From positions 1 through 64,000 of the forward strand of contig UQGG01000019.1 of the NCBI GenBank assembly GCA_900540475.1: a stretch of DNA of 64,000 bases, written 5' to 3'. The stretch's first letter is position 1, and every line of letters begins with the position of its first letter. The translations under genes and the position numbers were made by a program. The DNA is from an uncultured Robinsoniella sp. (GTDB lineage: Bacteria; Bacillota; Clostridia; Lachnospirales; Lachnospiraceae). The notes beneath the pieces were generated by a model, which saw only the letters and a list, made by a program, of their open reading frames with translations, made no database searches and was not told the origin of the DNA. Of this stretch, positions 51,482 to 59,398 are shown piece by piece.

Positions 51482-53374
51482 TTAGATACCAAGAGCCGCT
51501 CTCTTTTCTTCAATTCTATCAATCATAGCATCTACAAGCTTATCAATATCCTTTTCAACTGTATATGCTGCTTCTACCCATTCTCTAACGCCGCTTGTTA
51601 ATAATTCTGCAACTTCAGTAGAACCGGATACATAAGGATCAACTCCAAGGAATGTATCAATACCGGTTGCAACAACGTAGTTACCGATAGAAACTGCTTT
51701 TTCTGACATCCATTCAGGAGCACATCCAACAACCGGAAGCTGAGAGATATTAAGACCGGAATCTTTAGCAAGTTCAGAAGCAAGTACCATCATACGGCTG
51801 ATATCAACACAGGATCCCATGTGAAGTACCGGAGGAATATCAGCTAATTCACATACTCTCTTAAGACCTGCTCCGCAGAGATCTTTAGCCGCTTTGTCCA
51901 TAAGACCTGCTTTCGCTGCTGCCTGTGCAGAACATCCTGATGCGATAATAATAATATCATTCGCAATCAGTTTTTTCATTAATTCAATATGTGCATGGTC
52001 AGGTCTGATCTTCGGATTATTACATCCAACCATTGCAACTGCACCACGGAGTACACCGGAAGTAATACATTCCAGTAATGGTTTTGTTGATCCGGTAACA
52101 TCTACCTGAGAGTTTGTAACACCATCTAATACTTTAACAATAGCTTCAACGGAATAACCAACAGTAGCTTTCTGCTTCATATCCGGGATATAAACTAATT
52201 CCGGCTTTCTGTTTTTAAAGTTATCAATTGCCGCTTTTACGATTGATTTTGCATTTTCTCCAGCTGTTTCAGCGCTGAAACGGATAAATTCAGAATCCGG
52301 CATCTGGGCAATCGGAGATGTAGTGATGAATTTTGTATGGAAACATTTACTTAATGGGCCTAGTGCTGGGAAAATACACTGTACGTCTACAACAATTGCT
52401 TCACAAGCACCTGTAAGTACAACGTTTTCCTGCTGTAAGAAGTTACCGGCCATTGGAATACCACGACGCATTGCAACTTCATTGGAGGTACAGCATACAC
52501 CTGAAACGGTAATGCCTTTTGCTCCGATTGATTTTGCATAAGCGATCATTTCCGGATCATCTGCATATTCACAGATCATTTCAGAAAGTGATGGGTCATG
52601 TCCATGAACAACGATATTTACGTTTTCTACTTCCATAACTCCTAAGTTTGCTTCTGTTTCAATTGGCTTTGGTGTTCCAAAAAGAACATCAGAGAACTCT
52701 GTACCAGCCATGGAACCGCCCCATCCATCAGAAAGTCCGGATCTTAAAGACTGTCTGATCAGCGCTTCTGGTTTGGAAGAACATCCCATATGAGTCATAT
52801 GTAAGGAACATGAAACTTCACGGTCAATCGCTCTTGGAGCAATTTCTTCTCTTTCCCAGATTTCCTGAGTATGTTTAGGAGCTCTTTTTAAGAATCTCTG
52901 AGTACCAAATACTTTACCATACTCTTCCATACCAAGAACAGCCATTTCATGAGCTAAATCGTAGATATCTTTTCCTTCTGTCTCTACATCCCATTCTTTT
53001 GCAAGTCTGAGTAATTTCTCAGGATCTTTTACTTTATAGCTTCCTTCCGGACTAGCTGCATAAAGTGTATGGCAGATCTCACGTCCATGATCAGAATGAG
53101 TTGCAGAACCACCTGCAGTAAATTTCAGATAATTTCTGGCTACAATACCGTGAACGTCACATCCACAGATTCCTTTTGGTGCCTTTGGCGTAATACGGCA
53201 AGGTCCCATTGAACAGATTCTGCAGCAGACACCTGTCTCGCCGAATTTACAGTGTGGTGTCTGGTTTTTTACTCTGAACTGCCAGGCATCAGCACCAACC
53301 TTTGCGCCTGTTTCCAACAATCTGGCTGTAGCCGCTTCAAATTCTTCTACTGTTGTTAATTTAAAGTTTCCCAT
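51482..53374 (-). CDS. acsA: Carbon monoxide dehydrogenase AcsA/CooS
   Basis: A 630-aa Ni-Fe-S enzyme reducing CO2 to CO for acetyl-CoA synthesis. The N-terminus holds the cluster region HCKFGETGVCCRICSMGPCR (about residues 41-60) with the B/D cluster cysteines. The C-cluster area includes SGVCCTSNEVAMRRG, CIFPALGPLSKCFHTKF, SGCSAQAAAKAGLM and MGSCVDISR. It is the CODH partner of AcsB. AAAGGAGGTTTATA precedes the ATG. The 161-bp gap upstream holds two stable stem-loops. Confidence 0.97.
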   Translation of the reverse strand: MGNFKLTTVEEFEAATARLLETGAKVGADAWQFRVKNQTPHCKFGETGVCCRICSMGPCRITPKAPKGICGCDVHGIVARNYLKFTAGGSATHSDHGREICHTLYAASPEGSYKVKDPEKLLRLAKEWDVETEGKDIYDLAHEMAVLGMEEYGKVFGTQRFLKRAPKHTQEIWEREEIAPRAIDREVSCSLHMTHMGCSSKPEALIRQSLRSGLSDGWGGSMAGTEFSDVLFGTPKPIETEANLGVMEVENVNIVVHGHDPSLSEMICEYADDPEMIAYAKSIGAKGITVSGVCCTSNEVAMRRGIPMAGNFLQQENVVLTGACEAIVVDVQCIFPALGPLSKCFHTKFITTSPIAQMPDSEFIRFSAETAGENAKSIVKAAIDNFKNRKPELVYIPDMKQKATVGYSVEAIVKVLDGVTNSQVDVTGSTKPLLECITSGVLRGAVAMVGCNNPKIRPDHAHIELMKKLIANDIIIIASGCSAQAAAKAGLMDKAAKDLCGAGLKRVCELADIPPVLHMGSCVDISRMMVLASELAKDSGLNISQLPVVGCAPEWMSEKAVSIGNYVVATGIDTFLGVDPYVSGSTEVAELLTSGVREWVEAAYTVEKDIDKLVDAMIDRIEEKRAALGI

Positions 53375-53403
53375 TATAAACCTCCTTTAAAATTGGGTTG
53401 TTG

Positions 53404-53525
53404 TCCCGGGGCTTTTTTATCCCAACATACGAAATTTATTTCGTATTATCCGCCCCCACGGGATATTTCTCTTTAAAATTAATCCCCCTGGTGTCTGGTA
53501 ATTCCTTCCATCAAGGGGAATTAAT
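53404..53525 (-). other. Structured leader between the second cooC and acsA
   Basis: Two stem-loops lie in the minus transcript: ATTAATTCCCC with GGGGGATTAAT (53478-53525), and a nested element (53404-53463) whose outer TCCC...GGGGC pairs with GCCCC-GGGA around the inner hairpin ATACGAAAT/ATTTCGTAT. Neither has a U-tract. They may be processing sites or leader regulation of acsA. Confidence 0.5.
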
Positions 53526-53535
53526 AACTCAAATA

Positions 53536-54306
53536 TTAAAGACCTAATGCATCCACAATATCTCTTACCGCTTTTTTTACCGGTGAATCCTCAGGAAGTT
53601 CAACTGTCGGCTTTCCATTACAGTCAAATTCGTATACATCCGAGTTTTGCGGAACGACTCCTAAAAGTTTCAAACCCTGTTTTTCAATTTCTTCACGGGT
53701 TCCTTCGTTCAGTTCTCCATTTGGAGCACGATTGATAATCAATCCCATTTCTTTCGGATTCATCTCACAGTCATTTACAAGCTTTGCAATCCGCCCTACA
53801 GCCTGTACTCCTCTTCTGGAACAGTCGCTTACCAGTATCATGGTATCAACTTTGGGCAGGACGCCTCTGCTGATATGTTCCATTCCCGCCTCATTATCCA
53901 TCACCATGTATTTATAATTCGGCAGTAATTTTGTAAGCTGTGTCTGAAGCAGTCCGTTTACGAAACAATAGCAGCCTTTTCCCTGGGTTCTTCCCATAAC
54001 AAGTAAATCATAATCATCTTCTTCCACCATACAGCGGTTGAACATAATTTCCATATAGTCTGCTTTAGACATACTTGCCGGAATAGGGTTCTTTACACTG
54101 TTTTCCGCACGTGCCACTTCTTCTCTGATATCGCCCAGAGTCATATCAACTTCCACTCCGAGAACTTCATTCAGATTTGAGTTCGCATCAGCATCTACTG
54201 CCAAAATCGGTCTTTTTCCCTTTTCACAGAGATACTGAATAATAAGTCCGCAAATTGTGGTTTTTCCCACTCCGCCTTTTCCTGCAACTGCAATTGTATG
54301 TGTCAT
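53536..54306 (-). CDS. Second CooC-like nickel-insertion ATPase
   Basis: A 256-aa MinD/CooC-type ATPase: Walker A GKGGVGKTTICG (about 9-20), AVDADANSNLNEVLG and a CYC motif in GKGCYCFVNGLL near residue 112, again the Cys-X-Cys metal site of CooC. It lies 29 bp downstream of metF and directly before acsA. Two CooC paralogues in one cluster suggest one serves the CODH C cluster and the other the ACS A cluster; which is which cannot be told from sequence. GGAGGCACCCGTA precedes the ATG. Confidence 0.92.
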   Translation of the reverse strand: MTHTIAVAGKGGVGKTTICGLIIQYLCEKGKRPILAVDADANSNLNEVLGVEVDMTLGDIREEVARAENSVKNPIPASMSKADYMEIMFNRCMVEEDDYDLLVMGRTQGKGCYCFVNGLLQTQLTKLLPNYKYMVMDNEAGMEHISRGVLPKVDTMILVSDCSRRGVQAVGRIAKLVNDCEMNPKEMGLIINRAPNGELNEGTREEIEKQGLKLLGVVPQNSDVYEFDCNGKPTVELPEDSPVKKAVRDIVDALGL

Positions 54307-54335
54307 TACGGGTGCCTCCTGTCATTTCCTATAGT

Positions 54336-55211
54336 CTATTCTGCTTTTGCTCTGAGTCCGGATCTTGTTAAGATTTCGGAAACTGCTGCAGATTTGTTTA
54401 ATGCGTATAAATGAATACCTTCCACACCTTCGCCAATGAACTGGTATAACTGATGTACGGTATAATCGATACCGGCTTCTTTAAATCCTTCCGGATCATT
54501 GTAGTACCTGCTGATTATTTCAGCAAGATCTCTTGGAATAGAGCATCCGTTCATGGATAATGCCATACGGATAGCAGCATCTTTATTTAATACAGGCATT
54601 ACACCTACATCGATTGGAAGTGTGATTCCGGCTTTTCTGATCTGATGTACCCATCTCTTAAACTGCTCCATATCGAAGCACAGCTGAGTCATAATATAAT
54701 CAGCGCCTGCATCCTGTTTCATTTTCAGATGTGCAATATCTTCTTCAAAGGTTGGACATTGAATATGTTTTTCAGGGTCTCCTGCCATAGCGATTGTAAA
54801 CTGATCACCAAATTCTGCTCTGATGAAAGCTACTAATTCGTTTGCATAATTAAAATCTCCACGTGTACCTTCCCAGCCTGCCGGTAAGTCTCCGCGAAGC
54901 GCCAGAATATGGTTTACACCGTTATCCAGGTATGCCTGTAACTCAGCTTTCATTTTTTCTTTTGTGTTTCCAATACAGGTAAAATGAGTTACTGCTCTGT
55001 GTCCGCTGTCCGCAATAGCTTTACAAATCTCCACATTACGTCCTGCATTAGAGCCGCCGGCGCCATATGTACAGCTGATAAAATCAGGATCGAACTGATA
55101 GAGTTCGTCCAGTGTGTTTAATAATGGTTCCATTGGCTGTTCAGCCTTTGGAGGGAATACCTCGAAAGAAAATGATGTTCTCTCCTTCATAATGTCGACT
55201 ACGCTTTTCAT
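54336..55211 (-). CDS. metF: Methylene-THF reductase MetF
   Basis: A 291-aa FAD enzyme reducing methylene-THF to methyl-THF. It reads as the stand-alone E. coli type: FSFEVFPPKAE, TYGAGGSN, ALRGDLP, MAGDPEKH, MTQLCFD and VGVMPVLN. No metV zinc-binding partner and no rnfC2 or hdrA-type gene lies nearby. Peptostreptococcus (now Blautia) productus is known to have a simple NADH-dependent MetF of about 32 kDa, and this gene fits that size. ACGGAGGTATTAGTAAG precedes the ATG. Confidence 0.94.
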   Translation of the reverse strand: MKSVVDIMKERTSFSFEVFPPKAEQPMEPLLNTLDELYQFDPDFISCTYGAGGSNAGRNVEICKAIADSGHRAVTHFTCIGNTKEKMKAELQAYLDNGVNHILALRGDLPAGWEGTRGDFNYANELVAFIRAEFGDQFTIAMAGDPEKHIQCPTFEEDIAHLKMKQDAGADYIMTQLCFDMEQFKRWVHQIRKAGITLPIDVGVMPVLNKDAAIRMALSMNGCSIPRDLAEIISRYYNDPEGFKEAGIDYTVHQLYQFIGEGVEGIHLYALNKSAAVSEILTRSGLRAKAE

Positions 55212-55256
55212 CTTACTAATACCTCCGTTATTTTAGTTTTATTTTAACTGCCCTTC

Positions 55257-55445
55257 CTAATCAAGGCAGTTAATTTTAACAACTCCGCCGGTCAGGTCCA
55301 CCATTGCAATGGTTCCTTCCACGACTTTACGTTCCCCCATTACATCAGTCAGGGTGATGTTCGTGCCTTCCACTTCGATCATACTAACATATTGTAAAAT
55401 GATACTGTCTTCTTTGTTGATATTATATGCCGTAGCTAAGCACAT
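55257..55445 (-). CDS. cooT: CooT-like nickel-binding protein
   Basis: A 62-aa protein beginning MCLATAYNIN. CooT-family proteins start with Met-Cys and bind Ni(II) through Cys2 and the backbone as homodimers. The remaining sequence is beta-rich (ITLTDVMGERKVVEGTIAMV), as in the family. It lies 12 bp downstream of the His-rich gene and ahead of metF, and supports nickel delivery to AcsA/AcsB. AGGAGGTCATAGAG precedes the ATG. Confidence 0.88.
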   Translation of the reverse strand: MCLATAYNINKEDSIILQYVSMIEVEGTNITLTDVMGERKVVEGTIAMVDLTGGVVKINCLD

Positions 55446-55457
55446 CTCTATGACCTC

Positions 55458-55874
55458 CTATTGCTGCTCCTTGACCATTGCAAGTGCAACTCCTAAATAC
55501 ATGTTTCCTTTTTGGAACTCATCTACTGCTTTTCTGATCTGTTCAGCCGCGCCTTCGGCTCCGGCTTCGTTTAGCTTAGCCGCCATCTGATCCAGCTCTG
55601 CCGCATGATGTTCATTATGCTGTAACATGTAGGTTAATAACGCAATATTTTCTTTGTTCGGGGTTGTTTCCCCGGCTCCACATCCGCATCCACAGTTGTT
55701 CTCATCGCAGGATGCACTGTCGCAGCTGCAATTTCCATCATGAGAATGCATGTGCTCATCTTCTTGGCCATGCGCGTGATCATGTGCATGGTTGTGTTCG
55801 TAAGTATGGGTGTGAGGATGGACATGTTCATGCGCATGCGCACAAATGTTACCATTTTCATCTTTAACTAAATG
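55458..55874 (-). CDS. His/Cys-rich metal-binding protein, probable nickel store
   Basis: A 138-aa protein. Residues about 10-55 alternate His with other residues (AHAHEHVHPHTHTYEHNHAH), followed by a Cys-rich part (CSCDSASCDENNCGCGCG). The C-terminal 65 residues are helical with HNEHHAAELDQMA. The open frame begins 20 codons upstream at 55934, but AGGAGAG nine bases before the GTG at 55874 fixes the start there (MHLVKDENGN). As first gene of the Wood-Ljungdahl operon and next to cooT, it probably stores or passes nickel. Zinc or cobalt binding is possible. Confidence 0.8.
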   Translation of the reverse strand, partial: HLVKDENGNICAHAHEHVHPHTHTYEHNHAHDHAHGQEDEHMHSHDGNCSCDSASCDENNCGCGCGAGETTPNKENIALLTYMLQHNEHHAAELDQMAAKLNEAGAEGAAEQIRKAVDEFQKGNMYLGVALAMVKEQQ

Positions 55875-55951
55875 CACTGTTATCCACTCTCCTTTCCTCT
55901 TATTTGTTAAATACTTCACAGAGTCATATATCATAACCCTTAGATGGGGAT

Positions 55952-55980
55952 ATTATAACATACAATATATGAATTCTCAA
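55952..55980 (-). promoter_or_regulatory. Promoter of the Wood-Ljungdahl operon
   Basis: TTGAGA (55975-55980), a 17-bp spacer and TATAAT (55952-55957) on the minus strand, upstream of the His-rich gene. An inverted repeat ACAAT-GAGT-ATTGT (55980-55993) abuts the -35 box and may be an operator. No other promoter of this quality was seen in the next 17 kb downstream. Confidence 0.72.
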
Positions 55981-56110
55981 CAATGAGTATTGTATTTTTT
56001 TAAATAATTTTAGAAGATTCACTAATAGTTAGAAATATATAACATCACTTTGACTCACTAAACTGGTGCATTGCCAAATAATTAACACTTTATCCCAGGA
56101 TCTGCAATTT

Positions 56111-56626
56111 TTAAGGGATCTCTATCGTGTACTGGGAGGGTTTGTCCCGGTAATAATTATAAAAATCCCCGGTTATACTGTTTACTCCGTCCTTTACCTG
56201 AACCACCTGCTGCACTGTGGCAATTTCACCGGATGGAATACAGGGCTGGCTGCCAGATGAAAACGGATTTTCATAATCTGTTTCCGGGTAGGACGTTACA
56301 TCGATGACATTATCTCCATCGTTTTTATAAAAGGTGAGCAAATAATTATATACGGAATCCGCATTGGCTTTTCCATTGTTGCGGACAGCCGAGTTGATAT
56401 AATAAAAGCGGTATCCTGCTTCCGCTTCCATTCCCTGATAAACGGTTCCGATTTCCTGTGCAGAGATACCCTCCACTGCAAGATCAGTTTTATAATCTTT
56501 CACTGCCTGGTCCGCTTCCTTATCTTCCGACGCCTGCATGATCACACCGACCACCACAAATAAAAGAATCACTGCAAATACTGCCTTTGAATTTTTTGTT
56601 CCGGTATTCCTTGTCTGTATTGCCAT
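56111..56626 (-). CDS. Membrane-anchored protein of unknown function
   Basis: A 171-aa protein with one N-terminal transmembrane helix (about 15-32) and an extracellular domain of about 135 residues. The domain has AGYRFYYINSAVRNNGKANA, which resembles the beta-sandwich of FxLYD/DUF5067-type lipoproteins, but I cannot assign the family firmly. It lies 9 bp downstream of the zinc-ribbon protein gene, so the two probably form an operon. Confidence 0.7.
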   Translation of the reverse strand: MAIQTRNTGTKNSKAVFAVILLFVVVGVIMQASEDKEADQAVKDYKTDLAVEGISAQEIGTVYQGMEAEAGYRFYYINSAVRNNGKANADSVYNYLLTFYKNDGDNVIDVTSYPETDYENPFSSGSQPCIPSGEIATVQQVVQVKDGVNSITGDFYNYYRDKPSQYTIEIP

Positions 56627-56635
56627 TTCTGCCTC

Positions 56636-57469
56636 CTATCTGCCCTCTTCTATCTGAAGCTCAATCTGATAGATCCTCACCGGAGTTTTCTCCTTGCCTG
56701 TGCCGCCCCAGTCCGGCACCCGCAGTGTAATCTGTTCCAGATCCTCGTCCGCAATATATAGTAAGACGCCCTTTTGTATGCCATCATACTGCCCTTCATA
56801 GGAAGCAAATGCATCATCCATCACATTCAGCCCGGGCAGATAATCCTTTACATCATAGGATTTAAGCGGCATTTGAAACAAACCATTGACTGCAATATAG
56901 GGATCTGTATAATAATAGGAATCTGCATCCCAGATATCGGATATTTCCAACTGTTCCTCTACAGCCACCAGTTTTTTACCCTCCGGCAGCATACCTCCTA
57001 TTTGCTCTGTTTCAATAACTCTGGCGGCCGAAAAAGAAACCAGCTGACCGCCTATGTCAATAGCAGAACCCGCATCTGCCTGTATTACCTCGATTGGCCT
57101 ATCGGTATTCACCTCCGTTTGTGACTTCATACCGTAAAATGCTGCAACCCCAACCACACCAAACACAACGAATAAGATGATTCCCCCTGTCAATATCCCT
57201 TTTGCCAGATTATTTTTGTAGGGCTGTTCTTTTTCTTGATAGATATCCGCTCTTGTCTTGTGGACATCCTTTCCGGTATCATACTTCTTATGCAGATCTT
57301 GATGTACCTCGTTCATGCGGTATATTTCCTGACCGAAATCCTTATTATATTTCTTTTCAATAAGATCTTCATCCAGCTCGCCGCCAGGTCTGTTATATGC
57401 TGCACATTTTGGGCAGATTCCTTCCGTCTTTTCATAGCTGAATATTGTTTTGCACCGTCTGCATTGCAT
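56636..57469 (-). CDS. Zinc-ribbon membrane protein of unknown function
   Basis: A 277-aa protein. An N-terminal zinc ribbon (CRRCKTIF and CPKCAAY, residues 3-24) is followed by a charged cytoplasmic stretch, a transmembrane helix (about 95-117) and an extracellular domain (about 120-277) with a repeated-beta look (LVSFSAARVIE, LVAVEEQLEISD). Such zinc-ribbon/TM proteins with DUF4352-like ectodomains are common in Firmicutes; function unknown. GGAGGCACGGGTT precedes the ATG. Confidence 0.72.
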   Translation of the reverse strand: MQCRRCKTIFSYEKTEGICPKCAAYNRPGGELDEDLIEKKYNKDFGQEIYRMNEVHQDLHKKYDTGKDVHKTRADIYQEKEQPYKNNLAKGILTGGIILFVVFGVVGVAAFYGMKSQTEVNTDRPIEVIQADAGSAIDIGGQLVSFSAARVIETEQIGGMLPEGKKLVAVEEQLEISDIWDADSYYYTDPYIAVNGLFQMPLKSYDVKDYLPGLNVMDDAFASYEGQYDGIQKGVLLYIADEDLEQITLRVPDWGGTGKEKTPVRIYQIELQIEEGR

Positions 57470-57538
57470 AACCCGTGCCTCCTTCTCTGCCTTTCATAAT
57501 AAAAATATAAATTTCGACAGGATACCATATTATCTAAC

Positions 57539-57584
57539 AAAAAAAATGCTAATTTTATAATAAATCATTATCATAAAATTAGCA
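57539..57584 (-). terminator. Terminator of the ABC importer operon
   Basis: TGCTAATTTTAT and ATAAAATTAGCA pair, and eight T follow on the minus strand, 25 bp after the ATPase stop. Confidence 0.85.
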
Positions 57585-57609
57585 ATGTTTTCTATTAATT
57601 TTTTCACAA

Positions 57610-58404
57610 TTAAGCTAAAATCATGCGGTCGTTAGCAAATTCTCCACCGCTTTCCACTTCGAATTTTTTGAGAAGATCGGCAACCTGCAGGTTTTTCTTC
57701 TCCTCTCCGGAAACATCATAAATAATATGTCCGTCATACATCATAATCAACCGGTTACCAATACGGATTGCATCCTTCATGTTATGAGTAACCATTAGTG
57801 CAGTCAGCTTATGAGTATCTACAATTTTAACCGTCAGATCAAGTACCTTTTTCGCTGTCTTCGGATCAAGCGCTGCTGTATGCTCATCTAAAAGCAGTAC
57901 TTTCGGTCTCTGAAGGGATGCCATCAACAGTGTCAGTGCCTGGCGCTGACCGCCGGACAAGAGTCCTACCTTAGAAGTCATACGGTCTTCCAGCCCCAGA
58001 TCCAGAGATTTCAGGGCAGTCTGGAAGATTTCTTTCTCTTTTTTGGTGATCCCCCATCCAAGTCCTCTTTTCTTTCCTCTTCTATACGCAAGTGCCAGGT
58101 TTTCCTGAATTTCCATACTGGATGCCGTTCCCATCATGGGATCCTGGAAAACCCTGCCCAGATTCCCGGCTCTCTGATACTCCGGCTTCTTTGAAATGTC
58201 GTCCCCATCCAGCACAATGCTTCCGGAATCAATGGGATATACACCCGCAACCATATTTAACATTGTAGATTTACCGGCACCATTACCGCCGATAATCGTG
58301 ATAAAATCCCCCGGATGAACATGCAGATTCAGCCCCTGAAGTGCTTTTTTTTCATTAATTGTACCGGGATTAAATGTTTTATATACATCTTTTATTGTTA
58401 ACAT
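57610..58404 (-). CDS. ABC importer ATPase (PF04392-associated)
   Basis: A 264-aa ABC ATPase. Walker A is IIGGNGAGKSTMLN, the signature LLSGGQRQALTL, Walker B VLLLDEHTAALD (Glu-His in place of the usual Glu-Pro) and the switch VTHNMKDA. This DEHT variant is typical of ATPases paired with PF04392 binding proteins. It is the last gene of a three-gene operon and ends at a strong terminator. Confidence 0.92.
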   Translation of the reverse strand: MLTIKDVYKTFNPGTINEKKALQGLNLHVHPGDFITIIGGNGAGKSTMLNMVAGVYPIDSGSIVLDGDDISKKPEYQRAGNLGRVFQDPMMGTASSMEIQENLALAYRRGKKRGLGWGITKKEKEIFQTALKSLDLGLEDRMTSKVGLLSGGQRQALTLLMASLQRPKVLLLDEHTAALDPKTAKKVLDLTVKIVDTHKLTALMVTHNMKDAIRIGNRLIMMYDGHIIYDVSGEEKKNLQVADLLKKFEVESGGEFANDRMILA

Positions 58405-58417
58405 ATCTGCTCGCCTC

Positions 58418-59338
58418 CTAATTCTTAACTACCAGTTTTTTGGAAAACACCGGAACGGCCAGAGCAATTGTTACAATAACCGCTGTTAACAGTTTCATAT
58501 CGTTGGAATCCATACCCAGCTGCAGCACAACGGCTACAATAACCCGGTACAGAATAGAACCTAAAATAGCAGAACCAAGCTTTCCTGCAAAGTTCAGACG
58601 TTTTCCCATAACTACTTCACCAATTACAATAGATGCCAGGCCGATTACGATGGTTCCCGTTCCCATACCTACGTCGGCAACTTTCTGCGCCTGCACAACC
58701 AAGGCACCGGACAGACCCACAAGGGCATTTCCGATAACCAGTCCGAATATTTTCATCTTGTCCGTATCCACACCCAGTGCGCGGATCATGGCTTCATTAT
58801 TTCCGGTAGCGCGGAGTGCACTTCCGATTTCCGTTCCGAAGAGCCAGTACAGCAATGCGATTGCCGCAATTGCAATAATCAGTCCGATAATACAAACAAC
58901 AATGGTATTGATATTTGTATTTTTCTGCAGACTGTCCGGCAGAATTTTTACCAGCATTGTTACTATGGTATCCGTACCTTTATCTCTGGTATTAATAGGC
59001 GTATTCGCCTGCCCCATAATTCTCAGGTTAATTGAGTAGAGAGAAATCATCGTCAGGATTCCCGATAATATAGCGGGAATCTTAAGCTTTGTGTGAAGTA
59101 TGCCGGTAACTGCTCCTGCCAGTCCTCCTGCTGCTAATGCAAAAAACAGGGTCAGAAATGGATTCATATGCAGCTTAACGCAAAAAACCGCACTGATACA
59201 TCCGCCCAGTGCAAAACTTCCATCGCATGTCATATCTGCGAAGTCCAATATTTTAAATGTTATGTATACCCCCAGTGCCATCAGGCTCCACAATAATCCC
59301 TGGGACACTGCCCCAAATATCGCCATTAAAATGCTCAT
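58418..59338 (-). CDS. ABC importer permease (PF04392-associated)
   Basis: A 306-aa membrane protein with eight to nine helices of the BPD_transp_2 (LivH-like) family. Features include ILDFADMTCDGSFALGGCIS and AALRATGNNEAMIRALGVD, the latter being the likely ATPase contact loop. I moved the start to the ATG at 59338, five bases after GGAGG, rather than the ATG at 59350, which overlaps the ribosome binding site itself. A hairpin separates it from the binding-protein gene. Confidence 0.9.
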   Translation of the reverse strand: MSILMAIFGAVSQGLLWSLMALGVYITFKILDFADMTCDGSFALGGCISAVFCVKLHMNPFLTLFFALAAGGLAGAVTGILHTKLKIPAILSGILTMISLYSINLRIMGQANTPINTRDKGTDTIVTMLVKILPDSLQKNTNINTIVVCIIGLIIAIAAIALLYWLFGTEIGSALRATGNNEAMIRALGVDTDKMKIFGLVIGNALVGLSGALVVQAQKVADVGMGTGTIVIGLASIVIGEVVMGKRLNFAGKLGSAILGSILYRVIVAVVLQLGMDSNDMKLLTAVIVTIALAVPVFSKKLVVKN

Positions 59339-59359
59339 CTCTACCTCCATTGTTATAAA

Positions 59360-59393
59360 ATGGCCGTTTCAAAACGCCTTTTGAAACAGCCAT
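59360..59393 (-). terminator. Attenuating hairpin between binding-protein and permease genes
   Basis: ATGGC-TGTTTCAAAA and TTTTGAAACGGCCAT pair, followed by TTTAT. Partial terminators here are usual and give more binding protein than permease. Confidence 0.72.
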
Positions 59394-59398
59394 CTTTT

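Noticed and set aside
55664..55867. Plus-strand His/Cys-rich open frame
   Set aside because: It is the complement of the His-rich metal-binding gene; alternating CAC/CAT codons give His in more than one frame.
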